This document shows positions 43,000-46,212 of a stretch of DNA of 46,212 nucleotides, one piece after another (position 1 is the first letter of the stretch; the number at the start of each line of letters is the position of its first letter). The DNA is from Gemmatimonadetes bacterium SCN 70-22 (GTDB taxonomy: Bacteria; Gemmatimonadota; Gemmatimonadetes; Gemmatimonadales; Gemmatimonadaceae). The notes beneath the pieces were generated by a model. The model saw only the letters and a list, made by a program, of their open reading frames with translations, searched no databases and was not told the origin of the DNA. The position numbers and the translations under genes are program-made. The stretch is taken from the NCBI GenBank assembly GCA_001724275.1, contig MEDZ01000026.1, forward strand, positions 1 to 46,212, in the 5' to 3' direction.

Positions 43000-44611
43000 C
43001 GTCCACCTTCCGGTTGATGACGCGCCACTGGAGGAGGGTCAGCCCCAGCAGGATCGCGAAGAGGACCCAGCTCATCGCGGAGGCGTAGCCCATGCGGCGG
43101 AACTCCCACGCATTCTGGTAGATGCGATAGACCAGGACGTCGGTGGCGTGCACGGGGCCTCCCTCGGTCATGACGTAGACGAGAGTGAAGACCTGGAATG
43201 ACCAGATGATCCCGGTGACGAAGAGGTAGATGGTGACGGGGCGCAGGAGGGGAAAGGTGATGTGACGGAAGCGGGCCCACGGCGTGGCCCCGTCGAGGGT
43301 GGCCGCTTCGTGCAGGTGCGGCGGGATCCCCTGCAGCCCCGCGAGGTAGATGACCATCTGGTAGCCGAGCTGCACCCAGGCCGAGACGATCATGACGGCG
43401 ATCAGCGCCGTCTTCGGGTTGCCGAGCCAGTCGACGCCCGGCAGCCGCACGGCGCGCAGCAGGTAGTTGAGAAGGCCGTAGTCGACGTTGAAGATCCACT
43501 GCCAGACGACGGCGATGGCGACGAAGGAGACGACGGTCGGAAGGAAGACGATCGCGCGCAACGCCTTCATCCCGCGCAGCGGCTGGTCGAGGATGAGCGC
43601 CGCTCCGAGGGCGAGCGCCATGCTGACGGGGACGTACACGGAGTAGAGGGCGGTGTTGGCCAGCGCCTTCCAGAAGAGCGGGTCGCGCCCCAGCTCGAGG
43701 TAGTTCCCCACCCCGACGAACGGGCGGTCGATCCCCAGCAGGTCCCAGTCATGCAACGACACGTAGAGTGTGAAGGCGAGCGGGCCGGCGGTGAAGATCA
43801 GCAGGTGCAATGCGCTGGGAGCGAGGAACCCCCACGCGGTGAGCGTCTCGCGGCGGTCGGCCGGACGGCGGCGCGCCGAGGCGGCCCAGCCTGCGGCGAA
43901 GAGCGCCGCGATGGCGACGGCGAGGATCAGCGTGAGGGCGAGCGCCGCCAGGGGCGCCGAGGGGAGCGGGAGGGCGAGCGCGTCGAAGCGCGTGACGGCC
44001 GTGGGGGGAGGGAGGTCGCGGGCGGCGAGCTCGATCCGCAGGCGGACGAGCACCGCCAGCGCCGACATGGTGACCGCGAGGACGGCGGCGGGGACGCTGA
44101 GGGTGGCGTAGATGGAGGACTTCGGATCGGCCGCCAACCGGCGGAGACCTCGTGTGGCGAGCGTGGCGCCGAGGATGGCGGCGAGCGCGAGGCCAGCGGC
44201 GGGAATGCGGAGGTTGCGCCACGGCTCGACCTGCAGGGCCATCACTCCGGTGATCTCCCACTGGTCGCGGTCCTTCACCGGGACGCTGATGGCCTGGCGC
44301 CACCAACCGCGGTGCACGATGACGCGGTCGCGTCCCTCGAGTGGTTGCGCCTGGCGGCCGAGGAAGCGTGTCAGCTCGCCGCGCGCGCGCCTGAGCGCCC
44401 CCTCGGCCACGAGCCGGCGCCGGGGCGACGGGCGGGCGAGCGAATCCTCGGCGAGCGCCCGGACGACCGTTCGCGCCTCGTGGGCGGCCAGCGCATACTC
44501 GACGTGGGCGCCGGCCCGGGCGACGACGAGGAAGGTGGCGATCGCCCACGCGATGCACACCCCGATCACGGTGCGCATCGCGATGCGGAGGGCGGTGGAC
44601 GTGGCGCTCAC
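42989..44611 (-). CDS. ABC sugar permease (MalF type) with long N-terminal sensor-like extension
   Basis: This 540-residue permease ends in a normal CUT1 MalF/UgpA-like part (about residue 255 on), with EAA loop HEAATLDGATPWARFRHITFPLL. Before it lies an unusual extension: a membrane helix (10-31), about 100 extracytoplasmic residues (32-135), then helices near 136-153, 168-188 and 219-242. The extension resembles a sensor-type loop but I do not recognise it. It starts with GTG 44611, overlapping the binding-protein stop (GTGA), which supports the full length. E. coli MalF also carries extra N-terminal helices but with a different loop. Confidence 0.9.
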   Translation of the reverse strand: MSATSTALRIAMRTVIGVCIAWAIATFLVVARAGAHVEYALAAHEARTVVRALAEDSLARPSPRRRLVAEGALRRARGELTRFLGRQAQPLEGRDRVIVHRGWWRQAISVPVKDRDQWEITGVMALQVEPWRNLRIPAAGLALAAILGATLATRGLRRLAADPKSSIYATLSVPAAVLAVTMSALAVLVRLRIELAARDLPPPTAVTRFDALALPLPSAPLAALALTLILAVAIAALFAAGWAASARRRPADRRETLTAWGFLAPSALHLLIFTAGPLAFTLYVSLHDWDLLGIDRPFVGVGNYLELGRDPLFWKALANTALYSVYVPVSMALALGAALILDQPLRGMKALRAIVFLPTVVSFVAIAVVWQWIFNVDYGLLNYLLRAVRLPGVDWLGNPKTALIAVMIVSAWVQLGYQMVIYLAGLQGIPPHLHEAATLDGATPWARFRHITFPLLRPVTIYLFVTGIIWSFQVFTLVYVMTEGGPVHATDVLVYRIYQNAWEFRRMGYASAMSWVLFAILLGLTLLQWRVINRKVDDVA

Positions 44612-46104
44612 CGCCGGAGGACCTCGTCGAGCCGGCGTGCCACGTCGCGCGCGACGTCGGCGACCGGTTCCCCGCGGATGACGACGCGATCGATGATGTC
44701 GGGGAGCTGCGCCTCCACCTCGCGGAAGCGCGTGATGCGCGCCCCCCACGGGGGGCGTCCGAAGGCGACCTGCGCCAGGAAGGCGCGTTCGAGCCCCAGC
44801 GTGTCGTGCGAGGCGAACTCCGCCTGCACCGCGGGCATGGTGGAGAGCTCGAGCCCGGCGGCGAGGCGGTGGCGTTGCGCCGCGGCGCCAGCCAGCGCGG
44901 CGGCCAGCTCGACGGCCAGCTTGCGATGGGTGGCGTTGCGCGGGACCGCCCACCCCGAGGCGAAGAGCGGCGTGGCCGGCGCCGCCCCCGGGGCATGCGG
45001 GAAGGAGACCACGCCTAACGACAACTGCCCCCGGGCCAGCTGGGCGCGGATGTTGGGGATGAGCCAATGCCCGCTGGGAAGGAGGGCGAGGCGTCCCGAG
45101 TAGAAGAGGCGCGTCTCGTTTCCCGAGACGGCGCGGAAGGCATTGGGGCGCGGCGCGACCTTGTGCTCGACGGCCAGCGACGTGAGAAAGCCGAGCGTGC
45201 GCACCGTGGCCGGCGCATCGAGCGCCCCGCTGGCTCGGCGCCCGTCGGGTTGGAGGATGTCGCCCCCGCCGCTCCACACCATCGCCTGCCACGTGTGAAA
45301 GCGCCGGTCCACGGCGGTCCCCCACTGCTCCGGCGTCCCGTCGCCATCGCGATCGATCGTCAGCGCCCGCGCCGTGCGCAGGAACTCGTCGAAGGTCCAC
45401 CCGTCGCGAGGATAGGCGAGCCCCGCCGCATCGAACAGCCTCCGGTTGTAGTAGTAGACCACCGGGGAGAACCCTTTCGGGAAGGCGAGGACCGAATCGC
45501 CGCGCGAGAACATCGCCAGGACGCTGGGGAAGAATGCATCGAGCGCGAGCCCCGCGCGCGCGGCGAAGGGGGCCAGGTCGAGGAGGACCCCCGCCTGCGC
45601 GAACGACGGGACGTCGATGCCGTCGAGGAGGAGGACGTCGGGTGGGCTACCGGACGCGATCGCGGTGATGACCTTCTCGCGGTACTCGGCCTGGTTGCTC
45701 ACCGGTTCGTTGACGACGCGGACCCCCGGGTGCTCGCGCTCGAACGCCTGCACGGCCGGGAGGTCGAGGACGTTCTCCTGTGGCGACTGCCACGACGTCA
45801 TGCGGAGGACGATCTCGTCCTCGCCGCCACCGCATCCGGAGAGGAGCACCGCCACCCAGAGCCCGGCCACCCAGCGCGCTGCCACCCGGCGCGCTGCCAC
45901 CCGGCGCGCTGCCACCCAGCGCGCTGCCACCCGGCGCGCTGCCACCCGGCGCGCTGCCACCCGGCGCGCTGCCACCCGGCGCGCTGCCACCCGGCGCGCC
46001 GCCGCGCCACGTGGCACGGGGCGCCGACCGGCCGCCTGGGCGCCACCCGGGCGGGAGTCCGCCAGGCGCAATCCGCGACGGGGAGCGCGCACGGCTTCGC
46101 TCAC
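44608..46104 (-). CDS. ABC transporter substrate-binding lipoprotein (CUT1)
   Basis: This 498-residue binding protein has a lipobox LLSGC with Cys91 and a mature domain typical of family 1 sugar-binding proteins (VLRMTSWQSPQENVLDLPAVQAFEREHPG, PDVLLLDGIDVPSFAQAG, AFPKGFSPVVYYYNRRLFD). The first 80 residues are not a normal signal peptide: they hold nine VAARR/VAARW pentapeptides encoded by a 15-bp tandem repeat. The GTG at 46104 overlaps the upstream ATPase stop (GTGA), favouring this start, though each repeat has an in-frame GTG that could also initiate. Downstream are the two permeases. Confidence 0.85.
   Translation of the reverse strand: MSEAVRAPRRGLRLADSRPGGAQAAGRRPVPRGAAARRVAARRVAARRVAARRVAARRVAARWVAARRVAARRVAARWVAGLWVAVLLSGCGGGEDEIVLRMTSWQSPQENVLDLPAVQAFEREHPGVRVVNEPVSNQAEYREKVITAIASGSPPDVLLLDGIDVPSFAQAGVLLDLAPFAARAGLALDAFFPSVLAMFSRGDSVLAFPKGFSPVVYYYNRRLFDAAGLAYPRDGWTFDEFLRTARALTIDRDGDGTPEQWGTAVDRRFHTWQAMVWSGGGDILQPDGRRASGALDAPATVRTLGFLTSLAVEHKVAPRPNAFRAVSGNETRLFYSGRLALLPSGHWLIPNIRAQLARGQLSLGVVSFPHAPGAAPATPLFASGWAVPRNATHRKLAVELAAALAGAAAQRHRLAAGLELSTMPAVQAEFASHDTLGLERAFLAQVAFGRPPWGARITRFREVEAQLPDIIDRVVIRGEPVADVARDVARRLDEVLRR
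45851..46000 (-). repeat. 15-bp minisatellite, nine copies, in the binding-protein N-terminus
   Basis: GCCACCCGGCGCGCT or its A variant occurs at 45866, 45881, 45896, 45911, 45926, 45941, 45956, 45971 and 45986, with a degenerate copy at 45851-45865. Copies 1 and 4 have A instead of G at position 8. It codes for repeated Val-Ala-Ala-Arg-Arg/Trp on the minus strand and keeps the frame. Confidence 0.97.
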
Positions 46105-46212
46105 TCCACCCCCCGCCCCGCCAGGCGCCCCGCGCGGTCGTACACCAGCGACTCCGGGGCGCGCACGGAAATCCCCACCGTCGTCCCCACGGCGGGAGCG
46201 GGGCCGGCGGGG
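46101..46212 (-). CDS. ABC transporter ATPase, C-terminal end (right edge, partial)
   Basis: The minus strand from the right edge is open for 36 codons to a TGA at 46101-46103, with residues such as VGTTVGISVRAPESLVYDRAGRL. This resembles the TOBE region of MalK/UgpC-type ATPases. Its stop overlaps the binding-protein GTG (GTGA). Order ATPase, binding protein, permeases supports this call; only the C-terminus is in view. Confidence 0.65.
   Translation of the reverse strand, partial: PAGPAPAVGTTVGISVRAPESLVYDRAGRLAGRGVE

Overview
The window is high-GC bacterial chromosome. Gene content (double TonB/ExbBD set, NagB/PIG-L fusion, K+-independent type H+-pyrophosphatase, inositol-phosphate synthase next to a phosphatidylinositol-phosphate synthase, many short lipoproteins) and the recurring CGTTAGGC word suggest a Gemmatimonadota-like or related diderm environmental bacterium. 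This assignment is an inference from gene content, not from a marker gene. There is no sign of a prophage, transposase, CRISPR array or integrated element; the region looks like ordinary vertically inherited chromosome with unusual details.

Layout. 1-3.1 kb (minus): smpB, an N-acetylmuramoyl-L-alanine amidase, pyrD and pyrF (cut by the left edge), all joined by 4-bp ATGA overlaps. 3.26-3.46 kb (plus): promoter, tRNA-Leu(CAG) and a hairpin. 3.5-6.0 kb (minus): an unknown gene, an Rrf2/IscR-like regulator and an aspartase-type lyase. 6.1-9.1 kb (minus): trxB, an MBL-fold hydrolase, a DUF4149-like membrane protein and a lipoprotein. 9.2-12.7 kb (minus): 2-oxoacid dehydrogenase E2, two small unknown proteins, a PHP-domain phosphoesterase and an SDR whose catalytic Tyr is His. 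12.9-18.2 kb (minus): PIP synthase, inositol-3-phosphate synthase, a lipoprotein, a small protein, E1 alpha, E1 beta and a small membrane protein, in one tightly packed chain. 18.4-18.7 kb (minus): a lipoprotein. 18.8-25.6 kb (plus): a serine hydrolase, an IscA-type Fe-S carrier, an amino-sugar operon (NagB/PIG-L fusion, sodium:solute symporter, GlcNAc-kinase-like) and a DedA protein. 25.7-33.0 kb (minus): DAACS symporter, two APC permeases and a membrane pyrophosphatase. 33.2-36.7 kb (minus): TonB, ExbB, ExbD, ExbD, second TonB. 36.8-42.0 kb (minus): two two-component systems in one operon. 42.2-46.2 kb (minus): sugar-type ABC importer (ATPase end, lipoprotein binding protein, MalF-like and MalG-like permeases).

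How the genes work together. The PIP synthase and inositol synthase supply both steps from glucose 6-phosphate and CDP-diacylglycerol to phosphatidylinositol phosphate. The amino-sugar operon could take GlcNAc from uptake to fructose 6-phosphate without a separate NagA if the fused PIG-L domain is the deacetylase. The E1/E2 genes form an acyl-CoA-producing dehydrogenase lacking a local E3.

The most unusual signals are: all 15 in-frame TTA leucine codons I could find are followed by Gly within the word GTTAGG, which also occurs outside that codon context; a nine-copy 15-bp in-frame minisatellite in the signal-peptide region of the ABC binding lipoprotein; a MalF-like permease with a roughly 250-residue sensor-like N-terminal extension; an NtrC-type regulator lacking the GAFTGA loop; and an octamer tandem repeat in the 5' leaders of unrelated genes.
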